Below are positions 10,801 to 25,722 of a stretch of DNA of 63,395 nt, piece by piece. Position 1 is the first letter of the stretch; the number at the start of each line of letters is the position of its first letter. The DNA is from a virus. The stretch lies in IMG/VR virus record IMGVR_UViG_3300037205_000035, positions 1-63,395 of that record. The stretch is one strand, 5' to 3'. The notes below the pieces were generated by a model. The model made no database searches. It was not told the origin of the DNA and was given only the letters and a program-made list of their open reading frames with translations. A program made the translations under genes and the position numbers.

Positions 10801-13800
10801 ACAAGGTACGATAGGAGACGGCCACAATGATGAGGCCGCAGAGACTCTACAATAATGTTCGCCTATTGGATGGTGCAGGCCCCTGCCTAGAGAACGTGCG
10901 CCGCCTAGATCAAGGTGCAATGCCTATGATACAGAGCATGGCACGTACTGGATTGCAGATTGACCTATCCCACTTCAAAGAGATGGAAGGAACTCTTGAA
11001 CGGGACATGGACAAGATCACAGAGGAAGTCAGAGAGCTTACCGGCTACTACATCAATGTAGACTCTGGTGATCAAGTCTCTGACCTCTTATTCAAGAAGA
11101 TGGGCCTTAAGCAAGCTCGTCTGAAGATGACCAAAAGCGGAGATAGAGAGTCTGTAGAGGATGAAGTACTCACAGCTATTCAGCACGATCACCCTGTAGT
11201 GCCTAAGATCCTTGAATACAAAGAGTTTTCTAAGCTACTCGGTACTTATGTGCGCCCTATGCCTAAACTGGCTAGGAAGGTAGGGCCTAATGAGTGGCGC
11301 ATGTTCCCCAACTTCAACACTACGCGAGTACCTAGTGGTCGCCTAAGTTGTAAAGAGCCTAACTTGCTTGCTATGCCCACTCGTACAGATAGAGGCAGGG
11401 AGATCAGGAATGGATTCATTACACGTCCGGGTTGGTGCTATCTCTCGGTCGATGAATCGCAAATCGAGCCTAGGATAGCTGCACACCGTAGTAAAGATGA
11501 AGCTCTCATCAACGTATACCTCAACGAAGAAGATATCTATAGCGACTTTGCTACAGCAGCATTCAAGCTTAAGGATGAGCGCTACTTTGACAAAGAAGCT
11601 CTCAAGTGGAAGTACCCCACAGTAAACAAAGACGATCACAGACGACCGGCTAAGACCTGTGTACTAGCTTCTATCTATGATGTGACTGGTTTAGGACTCA
11701 GTGACCAGATGCCCGTAGTTTGTAAAAATTGCAACTGGTTGAGCCTTCCTACATCTGATAAGAATTACACAAGACACCCATGCCACAAGTTTGAATCTTT
11801 ATGGGGGGAGAACAAATGCACTGACCTTATCAACTCTTTCTACCTTAAGTATCGCGGTCTAATGCTGATGAGAAAAGCTGATCATCGGTATATGATGCAA
11901 CACGCTCTCATGGTGGATATGTGGGGCAGGATACTGCATGTTCAGGCTGTCAGGAGCATATTAGAGTGGGTAGTCGCAACAGCATTAAGGGAAGGTAGTA
12001 ACTTCCCGATTCAAAGCTCAGCACAGGGTACAGTCAAGTTAGCTATGGCAGCTATCTATGATGATATGGAAGATGCGGGCATGTTTGAGGTAGCTAATGT
12101 TTTACTTCAGGTCCATGACGAGCTACTGTTTGAGGTTCGTAATGATTACGCTCAGGATCTCATGGAACTTGTTAAGTACAGATTCGAGACTTGCGTACAA
12201 CTCGACGTGCCTATAAAAGCTGGTGGGGTGATGGCTGAAAATTGGGGGGCATTACCTAAATGACATTCATGGAAGATACCTTAGCCAGATTGGTAGAGAT
12301 CATAAACCACAATCTTAAGCAGCATAATCTGCATGTAGAACTTATGTACATGTATTCAAATAGTACAGTATTAGGATATCTACACTACACTATGCCTAGC
12401 GGGCAGCTTAGCTCTGAGGAGTTAAATTTACATCCAGATATGCAGTTCACTCAGGATGGAATAGCTAAATCTATTGTAGAAGCTAGGGGCAGGCTGTATG
12501 ATCGAATCACTCGCGGAGTTTCCCTCTAACTTTTATTCAAAAAAGGGTTGACATACCTATGCCTATGTGGCATACTAGTTTCAGGTGGTTGTCCCTAGTA
12601 AGTCTCCTAAGCGGGCTACTTAGTAATCAGTGTAGCCCGCTCATCCCACCGAGTTCTTTGACAAGATTCCTGCTATACTTGAGAGCTTACATGTGCTGAT
12701 CGGTTCAGCGCAAGCCTCTGGCGCTTGAGAAACGGTTCAAATCCGTCTTAGCTCTCTGATCTCAGCAGGATAACATATTCCCGACGCACTGTAATGCTTA
12801 CATGGTAAAACATAACCCTTTAAACGGTTAGATTCTTGGTTCAAATCCAAGCCTCCCCACCATTCACCTTTTTCATATGGGGAGGTTGTTTAAAAACAAC
12901 TAGCAGGACGATCTCGCCGGGATACAAAATATGCCCAAGTCATCTAATGGTAGGATACCGTGACGACGGAAATTCAGGTTCGAGTCCTGACTTGGTACCA
13001 AGCTTCCAGCTACACTCTTGAGCTTACATGCAGATGCAAATCTGATTACAGGTTCGAGTCCTGTGTCTACTGTTCGCAGTTGACTACTCTAATTGGCAAG
13101 AGACAACCGCTCTAGGATCTTAGCTGGATTAAGTTCTGCCCTTACTCTATTGCCTACATGATTGCTCGAAAGAGCACCAGACTGCTAATCTGACACTAAC
13201 GCAATATAATCTAGGGCAGTTTTATTTATGACAAACGAAAAGGGGCTAAGCCCTAACCAACTCATCAGTGAGCTAACCAAGTCTCCTCACGGAGAACTCA
13301 GGGAGTACCTGACAGTAGGATCTCTGGCAGCTAAAGAGAACCCTGATTTATTTGCTCACCTCATTGCTTGGAACATGAGGAATGGGCAAATCAGGGACTC
13401 TAAGAAAGCTCTCCCTGTTATCGCTCTCACCAATCCCACATTACACGAGGACCATAGAGAGAACGCACTAGCTCACCTCGCTATGCTGTCTCCTCGTGAG
13501 TTCTGCCTAGCCTACCGATTTGCTCTCGATATCCGACCTAAAGGCTATATGAGCAGACTACGTAAGCTCGTAGTGGAGTACTTGCGTGATCTTGAGTCCG
13601 ATCGGCATGGGTGGAATCGCGCTGCTGTACAACACCGCAACAGTCTTGCTCAATTGTACTCTCTGTCTCATGCTGAACGCTCTCCCGCGATTGGATCTAT
13701 TCTGTTTGGTGGTGATGGTAGCAAGAGGCGCAATCGGGAGAAGATCAAGGGTGTGCTGCCACGAGGTTCTGTGTTTGAAGCTATTGCTACGCTCAAAGAT

Positions 13801-16800
13801 ATGGGGCCTACAGAAGCAGCAGGCGTAATCATTACACGCAAGATTCCATTTCTCGTGGCGATTGGAGCGTTAGGGGCTAAGGCTAAAGATCCTGTACTCG
13901 TGCAGGCTTTACTAAGCTCCATGTCTCCTACTGAGGTTGTCACTAACGTTAAGGCATTCGAGAGGCTGGGAGTCAAGACTGTACCGGCCTTGAAAGCTGC
14001 ATTTGAGGAAGCAATCGGTAGAGTTGCCAACAGTAAGAACAAGAGCAACACATTCAAGACTGCCCAAGCAATTGAAGCAGTAGATGATGAAGTGATCAAG
14101 GAAAAGTTGAAGGGGGTACAAGAGAAGCAGATTGCCAACATGAAAGGTATTGAGGGCAACTGGTTAGTACTTGGGGATGCAAGCGGAAGTATGTCAGCCT
14201 GTATAGAGGGAGCTAGAAATGTAGCGGCTACTCTGGCTAAGATGGTGAGAGGTAAAGTTACCTTAACCTTCTTCAACTATGCCCCGTACTCATTTGATGT
14301 AAGTGGGATGGATTACTCTGATATTGCCCGCAAGACTGCTCACATTACAGCACAGGGGGCTACAAGTATCGGGTGTGGGTTATTGTTGGCGATTGGAAAC
14401 AAAGCAGAGATTGATGGTATTGCCATTGTCTCTGATGCCGCTGAGAACCATCAACCATTGTTCGCTGACGTGTATAGAGCCTACAAGCAAAGTATCAACA
14501 AGGACATTCCAGTGTATCTGTTCCGAATGGGGTCTAAGAAGCCCACTGCATCTGTACCATCGGGAGCATATATGAGGGCTAGTCAGTTTGATCTTGCACA
14601 CTCTATGCAGGCTACTGGTGCGGATTTACAAGAGTTCGACTTGAATGGGACTGTAGACTACTATGGACTGCCCAACATTATACAGACTCTCAGGTGTAAT
14701 CGTTACAGCCTACTTCAAGAGATCATGGATACTCCGTTGAAGACTGTTGACCAAGTTCTTAACAGGCAGAAAAGGGAAGTAAAACATGTTGTTTTTGCCT
14801 AATAAAACTTGGAATATCATGGCTGAGTTTGGTCACAGAGCCTTTCGAGATGAGGGGCACATGATCTCTGTTATACTTTTTGAGGTTACAGGGGATTGGG
14901 GACCACCAGACCCATCAGACCGCCTAACTATCCTACAACAGCTTGATCTAGCTTCAAGGTTGGGTGATAGCTGGGATAATTTAATCTACAGCTTACAGCA
15001 GTTGTATGGGACTGTGGGAGAAAAAGAAAGGAATAGAAAGAAGAAGATGATTAACGAACTGAAGAACGCAAATGTGAACCGGCCCGATACTGAGGAGCTT
15101 GTAGCCCTGCTCTCATTTGCATGGTCACTGTCTAAAACTTACTCAGAACTCAAGATTGAGACTCCTGATTGGCTGGACTCTCGAACAAAGGAGATTACAC
15201 GAGAGATCAACATGAGAGAGCTTGCTAATAAAGACAAGCGCATCAAAGAAGTTGAGGCAAGGCTTACCAGCCTTGAAAGCACTGAAGAGAAAAAGGCAAG
15301 GCTGAAGCGGGAGCTTGATGAGTTGAAAGGCTCTACATCAGCAGCCGTATAACAACAACACACTGAGAAAGGACAAGGGTAGCTAAACAGCTACCCTTTT
15401 TTATGCTACAAGCACCTAACACACCACGAGAACAGATCACAAGAGATGGCCCCTACCACATGATAGGCTCTATGAAATACGGAACAGGAACAGTAGCTAA
15501 TGAGTCAGGAACAGGCCCAGCACTGTGCAGAAAGTGCAGACAAGTAGCATCGCCCGCACATTGTAGAAATGGAGCAGGAGAGGATATGCAAGTGTACTGT
15601 GGGAACTGCTGCCCGAACTGTGTAGTGTTCAGAAAGTATAACTCATGATTAACCCTAGACATATCACAGTTCCCAGCAAATACAAGTACAAAGGTAGGAT
15701 CTTTTGGGGCGGGATTCATTGGTGGGTATATCCACTAGCAAATGGTAACACTCTCATATTCGCCCGCAAAACTTGGAGAGAAGCTATGGACTGGATCATA
15801 AAGGAGTGCTCGTAATGACTACACAATTAACTCAACCGATACCCCTACAAACCCCTCGCGGCCCCGCCCTTGCATACCTAGTCATAGATCCGGGGTTGGA
15901 TCACGATCTCCAATGGGTATGCTTCCTAAAAAATGGTGAATCGTGGACTTTTCGCAACCCGGACATAAGACTGGCCGACAATTACACAATGGGACGATTA
16001 AACCACGTAAAATTGGAATAATGGTTGACAGTTGTACCGCTTCATGATATAGTTAGTTACATGGAAAAACAAGTCAACCTGACAATAACAATGTCAGAAG
16101 AACTAAGGTACAAATTGAAACAGTTAGCCCTTGATTCCAGATCAACTCTCAAAGATGTAGTAATCAAGATCTTAGAGGAGGTGGTAAATGGCAAAGCGTA
16201 AAGACTCCCTCCCGCTACACATCGCCAGAAATGAGGAGTTCCCAACCCTATGAAGAACACGTTCGCACCACCCCCCACCAAAGAGCCTGAGATCATTCCT
16301 GATGTAAGAGAACTGATTGATGACGTAAAGACCCGCAACCTTCTTGCAAAGCTTATTACTCAGTCAATTGATTGGGCAGCAGCAGAAAAGGAAGCAAAGA
16401 AAGCTCGTGAACCAATCACAACCCAGATCAAGAAGATACTTGGAGACTATGAGGTTGGCAAGGCTGTATGTAATGGTTACAGGCTCAACTACTTCAACTC
16501 TCCCAGATCAAGTATCAGCAAAGAACTTCTGTTGTCTAATGGCGTGAGTCCTGCCATTATTGCGAAATGCACAACCATGTCTAACTCTTATACATTGCGG
16601 ATAACAGCACCGGGGGAAGAAGATGAGTAATTTACCAGAACATTATGTAGCTAGTGATGGGTCTATCCACAGCTTAACTTGTCTGGGTCTAGCTTGTGAT
16701 AGGGGATGTGAGTGGCTTAATGAGGAACTAGAATTACAGAAAGGGGAAGAAGATGAGTAAACAAATAGAGACTCTTGATAGGATCGGGGGAGAATTGCAC

Positions 16801-19800
16801 AACCTCTGTGTAGACACCCAACCAAGATCAGATCGTGATATCAACTTCAGGCTCAACTCTGCTCTTGAAGTTGCGCGAGATCAAGTCTACTATGCAGCCC
16901 GCATACTCAGGAAACGCATACCTGACCCCCGCCAACCTAGTTTGTTTGAGGAAGCTCAAGAGATGGTGAAATGGTGTGACCGATGCCAGAACCCGAAAGG
17001 AGCATGTACATGCCCGTAATGATTACAGCCGATAAAGAACTTGAGAAGACTAAAAAAGAAGCTCTCGTGCAGAGCCGACCGCTGCTAACCCAAGCTACTG
17101 CTCTACTTGTTGTAGATGAGCCTAGCTACATTGCTGCTGATGATCTCAGAGCTAAGATCAAGGCATCTCGTAAAGTGTTCTGGGACCGAATCACAAAGGC
17201 TGTCACACCCGCATATCAAGCATTGCAGGAGCTTTACAGCATTCGTAATGACCTGACTAAGCCTCTTGATGATGCTGATGAGGTTATTACGAGTAAGATG
17301 AAGGCATTCAAGGTGAGAGAGGCCGCAAGAGTTAGGGAGGAGGAGAGAAGGAAAGAGATTGAGGCCGCTAAACTCAGAGAGCAAGCAGCAGAGAAGTTGA
17401 GACGGGAGGAGACGGCTAAAACTGCCCAGATGCAGGCTAAGCTTGCAATGCAGCGGGAAGCACTAGAGGAGAAAGCAGAAGAGGTAGAGGCAAGACCAAT
17501 TGAGACTGTCAGAGCAGCCAATAGTAGCACTAGGACTATAACAAAGATCAGAGTAGTAGACAAGATAGCACTGCTAAAAGCTATTGTTGCTGGTGACCTA
17601 CCGCTTGATTTGGTAGATGTGGATATGTCTGTCTTTAATCAGGTGATCAAGCAGCTTGATAAAGATACGGCAATGCAGGTAGGGTGTGAGATTTATGAGG
17701 ACGTGCAGATTGTCAGCGGGAGGAGGGCATGAGAGTAGCACTTGAAGGCATCGGAGAGCTTAGGTTCTGGTTCAAGCACACACCTAAAGCTACAGTCATA
17801 TTCTGTACAGTTGGTGACACTGCCCCTATCCAGACTCACTCTCATCTTGCTAGGGGTGACTCCTACTGCAAGGCTACAGGTCGAAGGATTGCCCTAACCA
17901 GATTACTTGGGTGGGGCATGGTGCTATCTAGGGAACAGCGTAAGCTAATTTGGGCAGAGTACTTCAAGCAACACGCTGACCTGAAAAAATAACGAGCAAT
18001 AAAAAAGGCCCTCAGTCATCTCCTGTTTTAGGGGAGATGCTGAGGGCCTTTTTGCGTAATGATTACGCTTTCTTCTTAGGTGGATTCCATAAGGTTTAAG
18101 CCTTTTTGGACTTCGGGGCTACCCATTCCCCTGTAATTTTTGCCAACTGGGTATAGAGCATCTTATCTGTAAGAACACCAGCAAAGCACGACTTGAATGC
18201 TTCACCAATCTTGCTCACGATAGGGTAACTACCGGGTATCGCAAGCTCAGTAACAACCTTACGCATCTCAGTAGCATTGAGCGGTACAGCATCACCCGCA
18301 CCAGCTTTAGCAGCCGCCTTAGCCACAGTTCCAGCTTTCACTTCAACCTTACCTTCTTTGGCTTCAGCTTTCTTCTGTTCCCGCAACTCCTTCAGCTTGT
18401 TAGCCCGCTCTTGAACATCAGCCTCAAGCTTGCTAACTTTTGCCTCAGCTTTCTCAACTTCCTTCTGCTTGATAGCCTTAAGCCGTTCAGCTTCACGAGC
18501 TACTGCTTCAGCCGCTTTGAAAGCCTCTTGAGCCGCTTTCTTAGCTTCATCATCAGTCGCTTTCTTCTTGTCAGCAAACGCCTGCGCCGACCGATCATTA
18601 GCCTTTACAAGAGCATCTACAACCTTATCCGCTTCTGCCTTAGCATCAGCCAAAGCTTTCTTAGCGGCTTCGATCTTCTCGCCCTCCTGAGCAGTTTTCT
18701 TCTCAGATTCCAAGAACTTCGTTTCGTCAGCGTCTTCTTCTTCAAGCCGCTTCAGAGTCTCATTCTTAGCATCATCGTAAATCTCATCCACTTTAGCCTT
18801 AGGATCAATACCTTTAGACTGAGCTACTTTGTATGCTTTCATCAACTCGTACGCAGCCGCAACTCCAACTAAGCCCTCGTGAATGTCCTTTTGAATCTTC
18901 TTGGGCAATTCCAGAAAGCTGATAGTCATGTTCACGAACGAGTTAGATGCGGGCTGAATCTGGTTGCCAACTGCCCGTCGCTTGAACATGGTGCGAATCT
19001 CAATGCGGGGAACACCAGCATCAAGCAGAGCTTTCATAGCTTTTGCATCATCCATTGGAGAGTTGTCTTCCCGCTCAGTGTTGTGCATCAACTGCCGTTT
19101 AACACGGTCAATGTCACTGAGAGGCTCATGAATCTCAGCCGGAATATATAATCCCGCACCTGAATCATTAGCTTTGAGAAGACCAGCCAGCCGGTAATGG
19201 CCGTCGATAACTTCGTGAGTGAAATTCTCATCACCCTCAAGCTCAACAACCTCAATAGCTGTCTGTACTCCCCCCTGCTCGATAATGGAATCCTTCATGG
19301 ACTCCACACGAGTCTTAAGCAACCCGAAACGATAATTCTTGTCTGCCTTGATCCGACTAGGATCAAGCATCCAGATCTGTTTTTCAACTTCAGTATTCAT
19401 ATTGTCCTTTGTTTTGATTTGCGCTGTATACGCTGTTGCTGTACCTACGATAACACCCCCACAGTCTATATCAACATAAATCGACATTAATAAAACTTAT
19501 AGGAGTATAAGAGAATTGAGAACCAACTACTTCAAACGTAGTAGGTGGAGGTGTAATGATTACGATCTCCAGACTTCCTATGCGGAAGTTTCGGCCTCAG
19601 CCTCATCAGTGGATTCAGTAGGTGGGTTTAAAAGCCATGTCATTATCTAGCTTTAACCTCTGGTGGGGTGTAGATTCTATCACTTTAACTATCTGTAGGT
19701 AAGCTGCCCTATCTGTAAGACCCCCCATCATAAGACTAACTAAGGTGCCCCCAATTGCCCTAGTGCCAGGAACAGTAGAAGGTACGGCTAAATCTCTGAT

Positions 19801-22800
19801 AAATTTCCGTATCTCTGGGGCTGATAACGGAACTAGTCTATTGTCTTTTTTTGTAGTGGCCACTCGTCGTCTTGTGTCTGCCATATTTAACTCTCCAGAC
19901 CAAGCTAGATAGCTCGGTTTCGCGCTTGTGCGCTCCTCAGTGGAGTTACTGAAGCCCTCTTGGTACGTCTGGGTGCCTCAGTTTTAGGTTGTGGTGTAGG
20001 GTAGGTTTTGAAGCCTAAATTCAACTTATGGTAGTGAAGTCTTCCACAAGTTCTACATTCGTAGGTTAGGCTGTTGATATTGATGATGCCCTTATGCCGA
20101 AAGCGGCAATAGAGCTTAACCAGTTTTTCTAGCATTGACTCCTTTCTTGCTGACCTCTGCTAACCTGTCAGCCGTCATAGTGGCAAACCCTTTCTTGACC
20201 TTTGCTTGTCCCCCTTTGCGCCCCGCCTCTGCTCTTATCTTGTGCAGGCGCTGACGCCATTCTTTGAGAGTTTCTGGTTTGCCGTCCTTCATGATCCCCA
20301 GACAGTGCTCATGGTTTAAGCTCCTTTCTTAGCTCTAGTGCCCGCTTAGCTCTCTGAGCATAGAGAGCTTGAACAATCGGACCACACTTAGTCTCAAAAG
20401 ACTTTGTATGATAGTGAGCTTCAGCAAGCTCAAGAGCACGAAACAACAGAGCGTAATCTGTTTTGTTAATTCTCACACCTCCCACCGTTTGACTTGGGTA
20501 TGCAGAGCCATCACAAATTCAGCAGCCATAGGCTCACTGTACTTGTATGCCTCATCATCTGACATGTTGGGTCTTTCATGCTTACCGCTTCGGATGAATG
20601 CAGCCCACTGAAGTAGGAGCTTTTGAAGCTGCTTTATTTCCTTTTGATTCATACTCACCTCTAGGGCCGTAATCATTACAGCCTTTCGCCTTCGCTCATC
20701 AGGAGGTTATTGCTTTCTCTGGCAGATTACAAAGAACACACCAGCCAGTATCAGGAACAGTAGGGCTATAGCGTGCATTTAGTAGTTTCCTTCAGGATCA
20801 TGGTACTTGTCGATATGCCCAAACTCTAATGACTCATTGAAGATGCGCCTAACAGCAGCTTTTAGTAGCTGTATCTGACTAGTTCGGAATGACCATAGCA
20901 TTGTGCGTGTGCGAAACCTGCCAGCTAGGTTATGGGCTTCCTCAATGAAGTCTCTATTATATGGAACCCTAAGTTGCACACGGGTTTTAGATGTTGAAAG
21001 CTTCATTTTCATAGTTTGTGTTCCTACCCCCTTATGAACCCCTGACCTCCCTTACAGTTCCAGTTTAACAGTGTTGAGTGCCTTATGTCAAGTGGGATTC
21101 CAGACTCCTTATGCAGGAGTTTCGCCTGTTTATGCAGGCTCATCAGTAGCCCATATCTCGTTCTTCTTTACAGTCCCAACACTCGGTATATGGATACTTG
21201 CACTTTTCACCACACATAGAGCACGTTCCCGGCTGTTCACCTCTCCGTCTAGCCGCAATTGCTATTTGGTCTGTTCTTGATAGTGGCTGCTTATCTACAC
21301 CCGAAGCAAGTTTTACAGCTTCATCAAGTCGATTCAATGGTACAAACCAGATCTTTTTATTAGCATCCCACTTTCCACCCATATCTTTAAGTTGCTGGCG
21401 GATAGGGTAGGTATTACCAGCAACAGGCTTCATTTCTATTGTCATTTACTTTCTCCCAGACCGTAATCATTACACGGTTTCGCTTGCGCTCGTCAGTGGG
21501 CTAATCAGTAGCGATCTCGTAATAAAAGCCTTTGGCTGTACGAGTAAACAGGTTCCTTCTTAGGTATATGGGCAGTGCATTATAATACTCTATTTTGTTA
21601 ATGCGCCGCATAATCCTAAAGGGTTGAGGCTCAAACTTATAGATACCCTTTCCTTGCTCATAAACCTCATACTCAACCACATGGATTGAGTCGATAGCTA
21701 ATGCTGTATCTGACACAGCCACCATGAACTTAGACGACTGTACTATGCCTATAGCCTCAGCCCTTGTTAGTTTCTGTTTTGCTGGTTGTGGCGACACTTA
21801 AGTACCTTCAACATCCTGCGAGTACTGAATCTCTGCAACTTTATCATCTAAGATACCATTGCAAGCTTGGCATTCCTCGTCATCACAGCCATCAACATTA
21901 TGTTTATCCAGTGGAATGTATTCCCTTAGAATCTCATCACCACTGAGTAGTGTTACAGGCTCATCGGCCCCCCTACCAGCACCAGCTTTGGATATATCCA
22001 CATACTTGTCATACTCTAAGCCTGCTAAAGTGTGGTTACGCCCAACATAAACAGTCCCAATGTTTCCGACAACTACCTCTATCATATTTTCTCTCCCATA
22101 TGTCGTAACTTGTACGGCATTTCGCTAGATAACTAGCTCATCAGTGGGTTAAATGTAGGCACATCCGGGGGATTTAAGCTCTCTCAGAACATCCAATGCA
22201 AGTTCTGCCGACAATATTAACCACTTATCAGCATCAGCAGAAGCAGCAGCAGCAGAACGAGCAGTATTAGCAGCAGCACGAGCAGCAGCATACACACCAT
22301 CAGCAACATGAGCAGTATCAGCAGCACGAGCAGCAGCAACAGCAGCATAGGCAGCATTAGCACCAGCAGCATAAGCAGCACCAGCAGCATAAGCAGCACC
22401 AGCAGCATCAGCATTAACATCATCATAAGCAGCATTAGCAGCAGCATTAGCAGTATAAGAAGCAGCACGAATAGCAGCAGAAGTACCTTCTGTTTCACAC
22501 CTTAATGCTACATCCAAGCAGGACTGATTATTTGGGAAAATCTGCCTAAACAATTGGGGGATTAAAACTTGGATAGTCTTTTGAGCTAATTTTTCAGAAA
22601 ATACTCCACCATCAACTACCCCCCTACTACCTACTTGTGCAATTCCTATGTTACGTAGACCCGTAGCTCTAGCTTTTGGTGATGACCAGTCTGAGTCATT
22701 GAGCCTAATTTCATATGCTCTAACAGCAGGCTCAACACAAGTAGGATTATCACCGTGGGGTAAATCAAGGGCATAACAAATAGCGGCCTCAATGTCCATC

Positions 22801-25663
22801 TGACCATTTCTATTTCCCACCCCCTTACACAGACCCCGACTAAGGGCTTCGTCAAATTTAGGAATCAACGTCTCAAAATTAATCTCCATAATCTCTCCTT
22901 CTTCAGTACTCGATTCACGAGTAGACTAGGTTGTTAGCCTAGTTTCGGAGTGTTTTACCGCGACTTGGTCCTCGGTGAGATAGTAGCGGGATGTGGCTTT
23001 GGCTTCGGTGATGGTTTGGCGGCCGTTCATGCGGACACCTCCGGTACTCCAGCAGCTTCCAGTAATTCGACATCGCCCTTGTCGATGTAGGGGACCAGAG
23101 ATTGAAGCTCGGCCAGTTCGCCGTAACTGATTCGCTCCGCCCGCAGTTCGCCGCGAAGATACTCCAGGCGTGCAGAGACTTCTTTCTCAAACAGCTTCTC
23201 ATCAGTTAATGTTGCCATGTTGTCCTCATCAGTACGCTTGTTGCGTAGACAGAGCGATTAAGCTCTGTTTCGGAGTTTGTGGTAAAATAGGTACCATGAC
23301 ACACCGTAAAGTATGCCCAAAATGCCTTAAGAATCTCAGCCTAGATAAGTTTAAGCCTAGACCAAACGGAACTTATTCATACTGCTATGCTTGCGAGCTA
23401 TCTTATTATAAAGATTACAACAGGAAAAGATATGCAAGCCCTAAAGCTAGACAAGATGAGCTTAAGAGAACCAAAGACCGTTATCACGCTACATTCAAAC
23501 CAGACCGCATAGCCCGTAAGAAAGAGCTTATACGAATGATGGGCGGGAAGTGTGAACGCTGCGGATACTGCAAAAGTGCAGCGGCCTTAGACTTCCACCA
23601 TAAAGATCCAAAGACTAAGCGAAGAACCGTGTCCCACTTGATAGCCTTAAGATCAACAGATGCTTGGTCAGAGGCAAAGATAGAGGCTTCAGACTGTGAA
23701 CTTCTATGCAGCAATTGCCACAGAGAAGAAACATACCCCGGATGGGATATGTAAGCCCTGACTACCTTTATAGGTAGTTTCGCGTAATGATTACGCTCAT
23801 CAGAAGGCAAGTTGCAACACTTTACCAGCAGCCCTATCCATAGCATCTCGCTTGTCAGCGTAGTTTTGCTGAGAGAGTCTGGTAACTCCTGATGCAAAAC
23901 CCCAAGCTGAGTTAGGTTCATTGCCATGCAAGTCTGCATGACGGTCAGCTAACACATAAGCTTCTTCGCAGTCTTTGCGTGAGAGGCCAAAGGACTTACC
24001 ATATACGAAGTCTACGACCTCTTCTTTAGACTGCCCTAACAGCTTTTGTTTGGCCTGTCTAATCCGAATTTCATCATCGGATGCAGCAGTTTCCATCCTA
24101 GCCGTTATTGAAGCCATTGCTTCAGAGAATGCCCTACGTGCTTCCCCTGTGTGGCGGATTGTCACCTCACCTATGGTTTTGGTGTTCCAACAGATGTGAT
24201 TTCCGCACACCGATTCATACAGGAACAAAGTAGCTCTGAATCTAGCAGCGCCAACTTCTGAATTGCTCCAGAACACCCCACGATAGAGCGTTTCCCCATC
24301 ACCACCATTGATAGCCCGATCTTCATTGACCTGAAAGATAAAGCAATCATGGTCTGAAGCATATAGGCCGCTAGGTGATATCTCATCCCCGACCTTGACA
24401 CCTAGAGATGGGTGTGCCGACTTACGCAACACATCAGCCTCAGTAGCCTGACGTGTGGGCACATTCTCTAAGCCGCAAGGCCGAGCAGGGGGAGTCTTCC
24501 AACCTTCGTTCTCCTCCAACGCAAGCGCGAGGTTCGCTATCTCATAATTCCAGATGCGCGAGTACCTATCACTAGTAATGCAACGAACATCAAGCCCACC
24601 GTTCTGATGGAACATGATTTGCTGTCTACCACTAAGCTTAGACAAGCCGTGATTTAAGCAGTCCGCTGCAATTGGGGCGGGAAGCTGACGAAGATAAGAA
24701 GCTGGAGCTTCACAGAGATTGCTGAACTGCCCGAAAGCGTAATGCTGAAACTTCGCACCATGCTGACGAGTGGGACCATAGAGCAACAGGTCATTATCGT
24801 CAGTAGGTTGTACGGAGCAGGTAGAAAGCGCAAGTTCTTTTACTTTGCTTTCTTCTGCATAAGTGCGAGTCTTTTCCAGCAATTCGCTGAGTGTCCAGAA
24901 TCTTTGATCAGCGGGGCGGACTGCCCATTGACGGGAAGCCGCCACTAAGTTTGTACTCATGTGTCGTCCTTTATATTTGATGTGATCTTCAGCAATAGGC
25001 CATCAACCCTATTGAACGCGAGTTAATCGCGTTTCACTCTTCTGCCCTCGCTATTCTGCCAACTTTCTTTACCCAATCAGGTGAATCATCAGCTAGTGCT
25101 GAGGGTAGATTATCGGCAAGAATGAGACACAAGCTATACCAGTTGTCATGCATACGTTCTGGGGCACGATATGGATAAGTGTGTCTCATAAAGTCATCAA
25201 TAGCAGAGGATGCCGGATGATCCGGTGGAATCTCCGCTTTGATTCTGTCAACTACTTCACCAAAGTTACGCATATTTTTACCTCTAACACCGTAATCATT
25301 ACACGGTGTTTTCGCTTGATTCACACAAGCTGATCACGAGGTTTAGTCCTGCTTCGTATATACGTTCAAACCAAGAGTTGCCCCAGTGTTAGGGTCAACC
25401 TGAATGTTTCCCTGTGTTGTGGCAATAACCGTAGTCTTGCCCGATGCGCTCTTGCCATGCCGTTCAGATAAGTCAACCTCAATCGTGAGGATCTTACCTT
25501 TGATCGTAGTCTTTACATTAACCATGTTTTGTCCTTTGAGGTTGAATACCCCGACCGTAATGATTACGGTTTCGTCTTGTTAAGACTCGTCAGGAGGTTC
25601 GCACCAAGGTTGAATCAGCATGGATCGAATGAAATTAGAGTACCGCTCTTCCTTTTGCCGCTT

Positions 25664-25722
<59 letters not shown>
